DNA of 13,322 bases, from NCBI GenBank assembly GCA_947173755.1, contig CAMWGM010000022.1, positions 1-13,322 on the forward strand, written 5' to 3'. This DNA comes from an uncultured Muribaculaceae bacterium. GTDB lineage: Bacteria > Bacteroidota > Bacteroidia > Bacteroidales > Muribaculaceae. Numbering within the stretch: the stretch's first letter is position 1; each line of letters opens with the position of its first letter. The notes under the pieces are model-generated. The model saw only the letters and a program-made list of their open reading frames with translations. It made no database searches and was not told the origin of the DNA. This document shows positions 1 to 6,415 of this stretch, one piece after another. The translations under genes and the position numbers were made by a program.

Positions 1-710
1 CTACCGCCCGACTGCTCAACGCTGTCGGCGATGTGGATATCGTCATCCCCCGGGGTGGCCGACGGCTCATCGACTTCGTGCGCTCTACTGCCAAGGTGCC
101 GGTGATAGAGACGGGAGCCGGAGTGGTCAGCACTTACTTCGATTCCGAGGGTCTCGTCGGAATTGGTGCGCCGGTGATAGCCAATGCCAAGACACGTCGA
201 GTAAGTGTCTGCAACGCGCTCGACACTCTTCTGATAGCCCGCGACCGACTGTCAGACCTTCCCCTCCTCTGTGCTACGCTCGCCGAGAAAAAAGTCACAC
301 TTCATGCCGATCCCGAGGCATACGCTGCGCTTGCCGGAAACTATCCTGCCGTTCTTCTCACCGAGGCTTCTCCGGAGGATTGGGATACGGAATGGATGTC
401 GCTCGACATGGGCATCCGCACCGTTGCCGGCGTTGATGAAGCGCTTTCCCACATCGCCGCTCACGGCTCGGGTCACTCCGAAAGCATCATTACCGAAAAC
501 GAGGCGACAGCGTCGCTGTTTCAGCGGATGGCTGACGCGGCTTGTGTCTATGTGAATGCCCCCACCTCTTTCACCGATGGCGGACAGTTCGGACTCGGAG
601 CCGAAATCGGTATCTCCACTCAGAAACTCGGTCCCCGCGGCCCGATGGGACTTCGTGAAATCACCACCACAAAATATCTCATCACCGGCCGCGGCCAAAC
701 CCGCCCGTAA
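1..710 (+). CDS. proA: Gamma-glutamyl phosphate reductase (glutamate-5-semialdehyde dehydrogenase), C-terminal part, 5' end cut by the window
   Basis: ProA reduces gamma-glutamyl phosphate to glutamate-5-semialdehyde with NADPH, the second step of proline synthesis, in the cytoplasm. The reading frame is open from base 3 with no in-frame stop, so the gene starts upstream; a GTG at 33 is internal. About 235 residues are present of a family length near 415. Family landmarks are clear: IPRGG near the start, VIETGAG, then NAKTRRVSVCNALDTLL, whose Cys is at the position of the catalytic nucleophile, and near the end FGLGAEIGISTQK followed by GPRGPMGL. The last residues, GRGQTRP, resemble Bacteroidales ProA. 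Nothing looks damaged. It converges with the minus-strand genes that follow, and I see no clear terminator after its stop. Partner genes such as proB are not in the window. Confidence 0.96.
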   Translation, partial: TARLLNAVGDVDIVIPRGGRRLIDFVRSTAKVPVIETGAGVVSTYFDSEGLVGIGAPVIANAKTRRVSVCNALDTLLIARDRLSDLPLLCATLAEKKVTLHADPEAYAALAGNYPAVLLTEASPEDWDTEWMSLDMGIRTVAGVDEALSHIAAHGSGHSESIITENEATASLFQRMADAACVYVNAPTSFTDGGQFGLGAEIGISTQKLGPRGPMGLREITTTKYLITGRGQTRP

Positions 711-758
711 CTATAATCACCGGACAAACCACCCGAAAATCCAAATCAGCCTGAGGGC

Positions 759-932
759 CTACTCTTCCTCGTAGTAATAAGCCTCGAATTTGAACCCGTG
801 AGTGGCACTCACGAGTTGAATGCCGTCTTGTCCCAGTTTACGTTCAAGCCAAGGCCAATAGTTGCCGGCCAGACGCTTCATATAGTCAGAAGAAAGAAGA
901 TCTATTTCACTCTCAACATTGTATGTAATCAC
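759..932 (-). CDS. Small 58-codon ORF of unknown function, downstream of the DUF1016 nuclease gene
   Basis: I do not recognise this protein. The frame opens directly after a TAG at 933-935 with a GTG at 932 and runs 58 codons to TAG at 759-761. It starts 8 nt after the DUF1016 stop, so coupled translation is plausible. The product would be acidic and aromatic-rich, with YWPWLERKLGQDG in the middle and the C-terminus FKFEAYYYEEE. An internal ATG at 881 would give 41 residues. No strong Shine-Dalgarno is visible, which is common in this phylum. The composition (amphipathic, Trp/Tyr-rich, orderly ending) looks coded rather than random. It could equally be the 3' end of a larger gene lost when the neighbouring restriction-modification locus decayed. 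A 17-base palindrome with a one-base centre lies inside it at 797-813. Confidence 0.45.
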   Translation of the reverse strand: MITYNVESEIDLLSSDYMKRLAGNYWPWLERKLGQDGIQLVSATHGFKFEAYYYEEE

Positions 933-940
933 CTAATCGC

Positions 941-2104
941 TTATAATTCGGTTTCATCCTGGGAGTCCTTGTGTTGAAGATAATAAATCGCTTTTTGTCT
1001 TTCTATCTCATTGCGCAGTTGTTCTTTGGTTGGCATATACAGCATATACTTTGAGGCGAAAATGTGATCGTTGTCATGGAGAACGGAGTAGCGGGCGATA
1101 TCTTCATCCGTATCATCGCAAAGCAATATTCCAATCGTCGGGTTATCTCCTTCCGTTCGCTTAATTTCATCATACATTCTGACATACATATCCATTTGAC
1201 CGACATCCTGATGACGTATTTTTGATGTTTTGAGATCAATCAACACATAGCATTTCAGGAATATGTTGTAGAATACCAAGTCAATGTAGTAGTCTTCTTT
1301 TTCAGTATGTATATGTTGCTGACGCGCCACGAATGCGAAGCCCTTGCCAAGTTCGAGAAGAAACTTTTCAAGATTACTGATGATTGCCTGTTCCAGTTCA
1401 GACTCTCGAAAATAAGAATCGGCAGTAAAACCAAGAAATTCTCCAATGACCGGGTTCTTAATAAACCCGGTTGGATCAGGCGATTGTAGGGGTGCTGTGA
1501 GTTGCAGCATTTCTTTTTCTACAAGGTCTTTTCGCTGAGATTCAAGTAAACGGTAGTAATATTGCGAACTAATATTACGCTGGAGAGTACGTACACTCCA
1601 GTTTTGTGAAGCGGCTTCCGATTCATACCAACGACGAGCATCATTATTGAGTTCTTGGATAAGAACTAAATAATGTGTCCACGATAGGATTGGTGCAGAT
1701 TGTGCAATCACTGATTGCACAATTCCATTATCACAAGTATATAGCGAACTATACATCTTGTAAAAAGCCATGAAGTTGTATAGATTACGCTTCGTGAAGC
1801 CTTTACCGTATGATGCTGTAAGACGTTTGGACAACTCTTTGATTACCGATGCGCCGTATTTCGCGCGATCCTCTCCATTAAGTTCTTCCTCCGCAATCAT
1901 TTTCCCTAATTCCCAATTACGGCGCACCAATGTTTCATTGATGTAATGATATGCTTTGGAGCGTGCATTTTCAACAATACTTGACGCTCTCTGAAAAAGA
2001 TCGTCAAGGCCGATTACTGATGCGCTTACTTCAGCCATTTTTTCGTTGCTCTGAGATTTGGATCGGACGTGTTCCAAATCTGATTTTTTAGAGTTTGATT
2101 TCAT
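941..2104 (-). CDS. DUF1016/YhcG-family PD-(D/E)XK nuclease
   Basis: This belongs to the YhcG/DUF1016 family: an N-terminal helical DUF1016_N domain (roughly residues 30-190) and a C-terminal PD-(D/E)XK nuclease domain (roughly 215-370). Its exact cellular role is not settled; family members often sit in or beside type I restriction-modification loci. Visible nuclease residues, numbered from the chosen ATG, are Asp275 in YYIDLVFYN, Asp290 and Lys292 in LIDLKTSK, and Gln303 in VGQMDMY. ILSWTHYLVLIQELN and RNWELGKMI are typical of the N-domain. The ATG at 2104 is preferred over the TTG at 2110; it overlaps the end of the hsdM remnant (stop at 2088) by 17 nt. Length (387 residues) is near the family norm and the gene looks intact. 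The stretch is visibly AT-richer than the flanking core genes, as expected for acquired DNA. Transcription could come from the promoter at 2474-2504. Confidence 0.9.
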   Translation of the reverse strand: MKSNSKKSDLEHVRSKSQSNEKMAEVSASVIGLDDLFQRASSIVENARSKAYHYINETLVRRNWELGKMIAEEELNGEDRAKYGASVIKELSKRLTASYGKGFTKRNLYNFMAFYKMYSSLYTCDNGIVQSVIAQSAPILSWTHYLVLIQELNNDARRWYESEAASQNWSVRTLQRNISSQYYYRLLESQRKDLVEKEMLQLTAPLQSPDPTGFIKNPVIGEFLGFTADSYFRESELEQAIISNLEKFLLELGKGFAFVARQQHIHTEKEDYYIDLVFYNIFLKCYVLIDLKTSKIRHQDVGQMDMYVRMYDEIKRTEGDNPTIGILLCDDTDEDIARYSVLHDNDHIFASKYMLYMPTKEQLRNEIERQKAIYYLQHKDSQDETEL

Positions 2105-2476
2105 AGCCAAGTGATTTTAATACGTTAAGAATATCTGCTCGGGTTTCTGCCTCTCCACTAAGAATTTCTGAAAGTTCAGCCTGCTACTCTTTCATTCTGA
2201 TTTCGTAGTCAACACAAGTCCTTTTTCAATCATTTTACGGCAGATTACGTCCTCAGTACCGGCGGCATAAAGGGCGCCGTTGGCAAAGATGAATCCGGCA
2301 ACTCCATTGCTCGAAAGCTTGCTGACCATATTGAGAATCCATCCGTAGTTTGCATTGGAAGTTGGAGGAGTATCGTAGCCCTGCCAACGAGGAACATCTG
2401 TTAACTGATTCTTTGCTGAGGCAAAGTGACCAAAGGTCGATGAGATCAATTTCAGAAAGGCGTTACTTAAATACAA
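2088..2476 (-). pseudogene. hsdM: Remnant of a type I restriction-modification DNA methyltransferase subunit (HsdM)
   Basis: Two pieces of an N6-adenine methylase are joined out of frame. The first, from about 2419 to 2215, reads DVPRWQGYDTPPTSNANYG followed by WILNMVSKLSSNGVAGF and then FANGAL and KMIEKGLV. This is the HsdM segment just after the catalytic NPPF motif. The frame then runs off and stops at 2192-2194. The second piece, in another frame, starts with VDYEIRMKE, meets a TAG at 2184-2186, and continues as QAELSEILSGEAETRADILN then VLKSLGYEIKL to a stop at 2088-2090. That matches the extreme C-terminus of Bacteroidales HsdM. The SAM-binding motif, the NPPF motif, the central-to-C-terminal bulk and the whole N-terminus are missing, so it cannot be an active methylase. 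No hsdR or hsdS is visible. The upstream part of the open frame (2420-2476) lies in the promoter and leader. Confidence 0.8.
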
Positions 2477-2504
2477 AAGTAGTGAAATTTTCTAAGATTT
2501 CAGA
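2474..2504 (-). promoter_or_regulatory. Bacteroidetes-type promoter upstream of the hsdM remnant and DUF1016 gene
   Basis: On the minus strand the -7 element TACTTTTG (2474-2481) matches TAnnTTTG exactly. TCTG at 2501-2504, 19 nt upstream, matches the -33 TTTG in three of four bases. Transcription would start near 2467 and run through the hsdM remnant into the nuclease gene, so the nuclease may still be expressed. Inference from motif and spacing only. Confidence 0.5.
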
Positions 2505-2606
2505 TGTTAATCAGTCGGAAATTTTGTGGGGAGTGTGCTGACTGAGGGGTAGTTGGATGGTTTCTGCATGGGACAACGCTTGGAGGGGAGACAGGAAAAC
2601 TTCGTA

Positions 2607-2649
2607 ATTAAAAACGAGTACACGCGGTTGCCGAGGGACAGCCGCGTGT
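2607..2649 (-). terminator. Rho-independent terminator after fabD
   Basis: Reading the minus strand from the fabD stop, an 11-bp stem (ACACGCGGCTG pairing with CAACCGCGTGT, one G-T wobble) with an 8-nt loop at 2620-2649 is followed by ACTCGTTTTTAATTA. The run of five T's maps to 2610-2614. It lies about 30 nt after the fabD stop and separates fabD from the AT-rich island. Confidence 0.8.
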
Positions 2650-2677
2650 GCTTATATTATATATATGTGGGGGACGG

Positions 2678-3559
2678 TTACTGACGGCCGGATGTAGGCA
2701 TGCCTTTGGCAATCTTGCCTACGAGACCCTGAAGCACTTTGCCCGGGCCGAGTTCGATGAACTCTTCGGCACCGTCAGCCACCATTGCCTGCACGCTCTG
2801 AGTCCAGCGCACGGGAGCGGTGAGTTGAGCCACGAGATTGGCTTTGATTTCGGCGGGATCAGTGTGGGGCTTTGCGTCGACATTCTGATAGACGGGCACT
2901 TTGGGAGCGGCGAATTCAGTGGCTTCGATCGCTTCGGCAAGTTTGGCGCGTGCAGGCTCCATGCAGGGCGAGTGGAAGCCACCGCCCACCTTAAGTTTGA
3001 GTGCGCGGCGTGCGCCGGCCTCCTTGGCCTTCTCGCAGGCAGCATCGATAGCATCCTCGGCACCTGAGATTACCAGCTGACCGGGGCAGTTATAGTTGGC
3101 GCAGACGACTACACCGGGAACCTCCTCGCAGATTTCCTCAACCTTCTCGTCGGGCAAACCCAGCACGGCGGCCATCGTAGAAGGATTGATCTCACATGCC
3201 TCCTGCATTGCTTTGGCACGGGCAGATACGAGACGCAGACCATCCTCGAAACTGAGTGCTCCGGCAGCGACGAGGGCAGAGAATTCACCGAGGGAGTGTC
3301 CGGCCACCATGGCGGGATCGAAATCGGGATCGGTCAAAGCGAGAATGACCGAATGAAGGAAGATGGCAGGCTGGGTGACGGAGGTCTGACGGAGATCTTC
3401 GTCAGTTCCCTCAAACATGAGGTCGGTGATGCGGAAGCCAAGAATATCGTTGGCTTTCTCGAAGAGTTCTTTGGCACGGGGATCGTTGTCGTAGAGATCC
3501 TTACCCATACCGACAAACTGAGCACCCTGGCCGGGGAAAACGAATGCTTTTTTGCTCAT
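2678..3559 (-). CDS. fabD: Malonyl-CoA:ACP transacylase
   Basis: FabD moves malonyl groups from CoA to acyl carrier protein, supplying type II fatty-acid synthesis in the cytoplasm. The 293-residue product matches the usual length. It opens with KKAFVFPGQGAQFVGMG. The nucleophile Ser89 lies in AGHSLGEFSA, Arg114 in the SARAKAM segment is the malonyl-carboxylate binder, and His196 in GGGFHSPCM completes the catalytic pair. The C-terminal ELGPGKVLQGL is also typical. The frame extends upstream to a TTG at 3589, but that codon lies inside the -7 box, so the ATG at 3559 is the start. No strong Shine-Dalgarno; the leader is A/T-rich. It has its own promoter and terminator, so it appears monocistronic, apart from any read-through from the DUF1573 pair 77 nt upstream. 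Confidence 0.97.
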   Translation of the reverse strand: MSKKAFVFPGQGAQFVGMGKDLYDNDPRAKELFEKANDILGFRITDLMFEGTDEDLRQTSVTQPAIFLHSVILALTDPDFDPAMVAGHSLGEFSALVAAGALSFEDGLRLVSARAKAMQEACEINPSTMAAVLGLPDEKVEEICEEVPGVVVCANYNCPGQLVISGAEDAIDAACEKAKEAGARRALKLKVGGGFHSPCMEPARAKLAEAIEATEFAAPKVPVYQNVDAKPHTDPAEIKANLVAQLTAPVRWTQSVQAMVADGAEEFIELGPGKVLQGLVGKIAKGMPTSGRQ

Positions 3560-3586
3560 AATTTCAAAAAGAATTTTTTCTGACTG

Positions 3587-3618
3587 CAAAATTACTATTT
3601 TTTCCGAAATCTGACAAT
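3587..3618 (-). promoter_or_regulatory. Bacteroidetes-type promoter of fabD
   Basis: On the minus strand the -7 box TAATTTTG (3587-3594) matches TAnnTTTG exactly. ATTG at 3615-3618, with a 20-nt spacer, is one base off the -33 TTTG. A start near 3580 gives a leader of about 20 nt before the ATG at 3559. Confidence 0.65.
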
Positions 3619-3636
3619 CTTACCCCTATCATTCTG

Positions 3637-4710
3637 TCAATCCACCAGTTCGGCCACCACCCTGAGCGTGCTGACCGGCTGACCGGGAGCATTGGCCGTG
3701 ATGGTGATGCGGGCATTGAGCAGACGCGGATTGACAACCTTCGCCGGGTCGACCTTCACCTCACCTTTGACGGTCTTGCCCGGTTTGACACGCATATCCT
3801 TAAGAGAGACTTCGACAGCAGGATCGCTCGATGTGATGCGTCGGATGATCAGCGGTGATTTACCTGCATTAGTTATCGTGAACGTCCGCGTGAGCGGGGC
3901 AGAGTTTCTTGGAAGTCGTTCCAGATCGAGAGCCATATCGCTGACGCTTATCACCGGAGCCTCCTGCATCTGCTGCGGAGTCAGTTTCGAGAAATCCTCA
4001 GCCACGACTGCGGAAATACCTATCTCGAAAGGTTCGGCCGATGACTTGTCGGGGTAGAGCAACATCGAGCCGTCGAGATCACCCCAGGTATCGGCTTTTC
4101 CCGTATTGATGACCGTGGCCACCGCAAACCGTTCGCCGGGAGGAACAACCGACGGCTCGACTATGGCGGTGACATACTTGGGCACCTGCTCGACACGGGG
4201 ACGGAGGGTGTCGGACGAGGCATTGATGCATTCCAGATACTGACCTTTGGTCTCCCCGCGGAGCACTTGTCCGAAAGGGATGTTGCGGGCGCGGAGCCGG
4301 GCGCGGTCACACTCGAATGGGAAGCGAGCCTTCAGGGTAGCCTCGGAACCTACCACAGTTCCCGAGATCGTGAGTGTGGAACGCAACGGCTCGATGTCGC
4401 AGTCGACATTGACCTTCTTGGCAAACTGTCCGGGTCGTCCTTCGGGAGCATAGCCGACGCGGATCACGGCTGTGTCACCGGGCGCGATCGGATCGGTGCT
4501 ATACTCCGGACGTGTGCATCCGCAGTTAGCCCTGACATCTATTATTGCCATAGGCTCACTGCCTGTGTTGACGAGACGGAAGTCACAGTAGACGGTTCCA
4601 CCCTCCTCGGCTATCACCCCGAAATCATGTGTCTTTTCGAGCCACCGGCCCCGGGCGGAAACCGCGTAGGCCATGAGTGCTACGGATGCCGCAAGAAACA
4701 GTCGCTTCAT
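3637..4710 (-). CDS. Secreted DUF1573-family protein, long form with several Ig-like domains
   Basis: The 357-residue product starts with a Sec signal peptide (MKRLFLAASVALMAYAVSA, then R). Residues about 25-120 form a DUF1573 domain with its hallmark Cys pair in NCGCTRPEY (Cys63 and Cys65) and PIAPGDTAVIRVGY. Two further beta-sandwich-like regions follow (about 120-245 and 255-357). The last has TFTITNAGKSPLIIRRITS and VKPGKTVKGEV, as in ASH/DUF1573 repeats. DUF1573 proteins are abundant in Bacteroidetes; their function is not established, and an envelope or surface role is inferred from the signal peptide. The ATG at 4710 follows a possible ribosome-binding TAGGAATT that overlaps the stop of the upstream DUF1573 gene, 5 nt away. 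The two are almost certainly one operon. Confidence 0.88.
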   Translation of the reverse strand: MKRLFLAASVALMAYAVSARGRWLEKTHDFGVIAEEGGTVYCDFRLVNTGSEPMAIIDVRANCGCTRPEYSTDPIAPGDTAVIRVGYAPEGRPGQFAKKVNVDCDIEPLRSTLTISGTVVGSEATLKARFPFECDRARLRARNIPFGQVLRGETKGQYLECINASSDTLRPRVEQVPKYVTAIVEPSVVPPGERFAVATVINTGKADTWGDLDGSMLLYPDKSSAEPFEIGISAVVAEDFSKLTPQQMQEAPVISVSDMALDLERLPRNSAPLTRTFTITNAGKSPLIIRRITSSDPAVEVSLKDMRVKPGKTVKGEVKVDPAKVVNPRLLNARITITANAPGQPVSTLRVVAELVD

Positions 4711-4715
4711 AATTC

Positions 4716-5126
4716 CTATTTTGATTTATCGGGAATCACCACGCCTGAGAAGTGGAGCACATAGGTGCGGTTTCCCGGATCGAAGGTCACTTTGAATGAG
4801 CGTGACACCTCCCCCTTGAACGATGAGGGATCGAATTTCACAGTGATCGACGCACCTTTTCCGGGCATTACCGGGGCCTTGGGGAATGAAGGTTTAGTGC
4901 AACCGCAACCACCGTTGGTCACCCCGACCACACCGATCGGCTGGTCGGTGATATTGGTGAACGGGAACTCCATCGTCACATGTCCCGACGAGGATTTCAC
5001 CGAACCGAAGTCGACGCTCGTTGTCGTAAACGAGGCAACATCTTTCTTTTTCGATTTTTTTCCCGCGGCCTGACCCGCCACAGCCACGCCGAAGAGAATA
5101 ACTATTAGCAGAAGAACTTTTTTCAT
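4716..5126 (-). CDS. Secreted DUF1573-family protein, single-domain form
   Basis: The 136-residue product has a signal peptide (MKKVLLLIVILFGVAVAGQA), a short Lys-rich linker (KKSKKK) and one DUF1573 domain. Its Cys pair is Cys74 and Cys76 in GGCGCTKPSF, and the PGKGASITVKFDPSSFKGEV segment is typical of the family. Family function is unknown; export to the periplasm or surface is inferred. The frame runs up to an ATG at 5144, but that codon is upstream of the -7 promoter box (5133-5140). The start is therefore the ATG at 5126, which also fits the signal peptide. The ATG lies only 6 nt past the -7 box, so the transcript may begin at or next to the start codon. It is the first gene of a two-gene unit with the longer DUF1573 gene. 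Confidence 0.88.
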   Translation of the reverse strand: MKKVLLLIVILFGVAVAGQAAGKKSKKKDVASFTTTSVDFGSVKSSSGHVTMEFPFTNITDQPIGVVGVTNGGCGCTKPSFPKAPVMPGKGASITVKFDPSSFKGEVSRSFKVTFDPGNRTYVLHFSGVVIPDKSK

Positions 5127-5132
5127 ATCGCA

Positions 5133-5164
5133 CAAAGTTAACATTTTTCGCTAAGATAAACAAA
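5133..5164 (-). promoter_or_regulatory. Perfect Bacteroidetes promoter of the DUF1573 pair
   Basis: On the minus strand TTTG (5161-5164), a 20-nt spacer and TAACTTTG (5133-5140) match the -33/-7 consensus at every fixed position. Only the six bases TGCGAT separate the box from the ATG at 5126, pointing to a leaderless or nearly leaderless mRNA. Confidence 0.8.
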
Positions 5165-5222
5165 CCCAAGCCCCCGAGGGTTGACGTAAAACATCGTTGA
5201 CAGGGGATGAGGGAGATGTTGA

Positions 5223-5254
5223 TTTGACGGGAGAGGGAATTTTTTGTAATTTTG
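5223..5254 (+). promoter_or_regulatory. Perfect Bacteroidetes promoter of the DUF4421-like gene
   Basis: TTTG (5223-5226), a 20-nt spacer and TAATTTTG (5247-5254) match the -33/-7 consensus at every fixed position. It diverges from the DUF1573 promoter, with about 58 bp between the two -33 elements. Transcription would start near 5261, giving a leader of 30 to 45 nt. Confidence 0.8.
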
Positions 5255-5305
5255 CACCCGGATAACGGAACAATTTAACTTCTATCGAAAGTGCGTGCTT
5301 GGCAA

Positions 5306-6415
5306 ATGATTCCGCGCCCGTTGCTGGCGCTTCTGTTCTCGCTCATGGTCGCCGCGACCGTGAGTGCCGGCGAGCATACCGACTCGATAGAACATAAAGT
5401 CTCCAAGACGCTGTGGATAAAGCAGTTGATCAACAACGGCTTCAAAATCCATGATCCTGACGTCGCATATCCCCGTTTTCCGCGGTTCGCGCTTAAGGTG
5501 TATGACTGGGGCAACGATACCTTCAACACATATGACACAACCTATGTCGTAGGGACCGGCTGCAACTGGAAACTCCAGATGAAAAGTTACAACTGGATGG
5601 AAAGTTCGGCTCTGTTCAAGGATCAGAAGGCTCTTTCGATCCACTCGAAGCCCTATTGCGACGCCGGTTTCAGCCTCTCGTTCATGGCCGTGAGCGTAGG
5701 CTACATGTGGGACATGAACCAATTGTTCAGCGATCCAAATTCACGCCATACGTTCAACTTCGATTTCACCACCTCGCGATTTACGTTCACCCTCATGACC
5801 ACCCAGGCCAAAGGGAACATGGTGATCGACCGTTTCGGCGACTATAACAACGGTAAGTCGGTGCGCATAAAGTTTGACGACATACGCATGGGCTACAAGC
5901 ACATAGGTATTCTCTATTTCCTCAACCACAACAACTATTCACACGCATCGGCTTATACATATTCAAAATATCAGTTGCGCACGTCGGGGACATGGCTTGT
6001 CGGGGCATCCTATAACGAGGAGGATGTCGAGATGGATTTCTCAAACCTTCCTGAGGATATCCTGCAGTATAATCCGATCGAAGGCAACATATTCAGCCAG
6101 CATTTCCGTGACTATGGCGTGATGGGCGGGTATGCGCGCAACATTGTGCTCCGACCCCGCGCATGGGTTTTCAACTATACCGTCACCGCATCCCTGGGCT
6201 ACCGGCGCAGCCTCAACACCGACGATGAAGGACGGCGCGACATACGCTCGCGCATCGGCAACCGCGTCCGTCTCGACATGGCGCTGGTCTACAACCACCG
6301 CGCCCTGTTTGCGGGCCTGACTGTTAAATCGTGGGCACTGACCGACTATAATGCCAAGGCATTCAACATGAACGCTTTCGCATCACTGGCTCTCAATGTG
6401 GGCATGCGCTTCTGA
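5306..6415 (+). CDS. DUF4421-like outer-membrane protein of unknown function
   Basis: From the ATG at 5306 the product is 369 residues: a signal peptide (MIPRPLLALLFSLMVAATVSA), then a chain of alternating hydrophobic/polar strands rich in Tyr, Phe and Asn, ending in LALNVGMRF. A C-terminal Phe on a final beta strand is the usual outer-membrane beta-barrel signature. Motifs such as YDWGNDTFNTYDTTYVVGTG, LSFMAVSVGYMWDMN and FGDYNNGKS are what I recall of DUF4421, a Bacteroidetes family with no known function; the assignment is from memory of the pattern. A GTG at 5291 is an alternative start; a TAA at 5276-5278 limits further extension. The gene has its own perfect promoter. Its last 23 bp overlap the 3' end of the convergent radical-SAM gene, leaving no room for a separate terminator. 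Confidence 0.8.
   Translation: MIPRPLLALLFSLMVAATVSAGEHTDSIEHKVSKTLWIKQLINNGFKIHDPDVAYPRFPRFALKVYDWGNDTFNTYDTTYVVGTGCNWKLQMKSYNWMESSALFKDQKALSIHSKPYCDAGFSLSFMAVSVGYMWDMNQLFSDPNSRHTFNFDFTTSRFTFTLMTTQAKGNMVIDRFGDYNNGKSVRIKFDDIRMGYKHIGILYFLNHNNYSHASAYTYSKYQLRTSGTWLVGASYNEEDVEMDFSNLPEDILQYNPIEGNIFSQHFRDYGVMGGYARNIVLRPRAWVFNYTVTASLGYRRSLNTDDEGRRDIRSRIGNRVRLDMALVYNHRALFAGLTVKSWALTDYNAKAFNMNAFASLALNVGMRF

Noticed and set aside
252..698. A 148-codon minus-strand open frame opposite proA
   Set aside because: It is the antisense shadow of a clear proA coding frame; its product has no recognisable features.
797..813. 17-base palindrome CGTGAGTG-G-CACTCACG considered as a bidirectional terminator between proA and the minus-strand genes
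   Set aside because: The one-base centre leaves no workable loop without opening the stem, and no T-run follows on either strand.
1449..1471. 8-bp inverted repeat (ACCGGGTT / AACCCGGT) within the nuclease gene, considered as a terminator
   Set aside because: No T-run follows on either strand, and it codes for a DPTGFIKNP segment in a region usually conserved in the family.
4267..4764. A 165-codon plus-strand frame opposite the long DUF1573 gene
   Set aside because: It overlaps a well-supported signal-peptide-bearing DUF1573 gene and its start, and shows no motif or promoter of its own.
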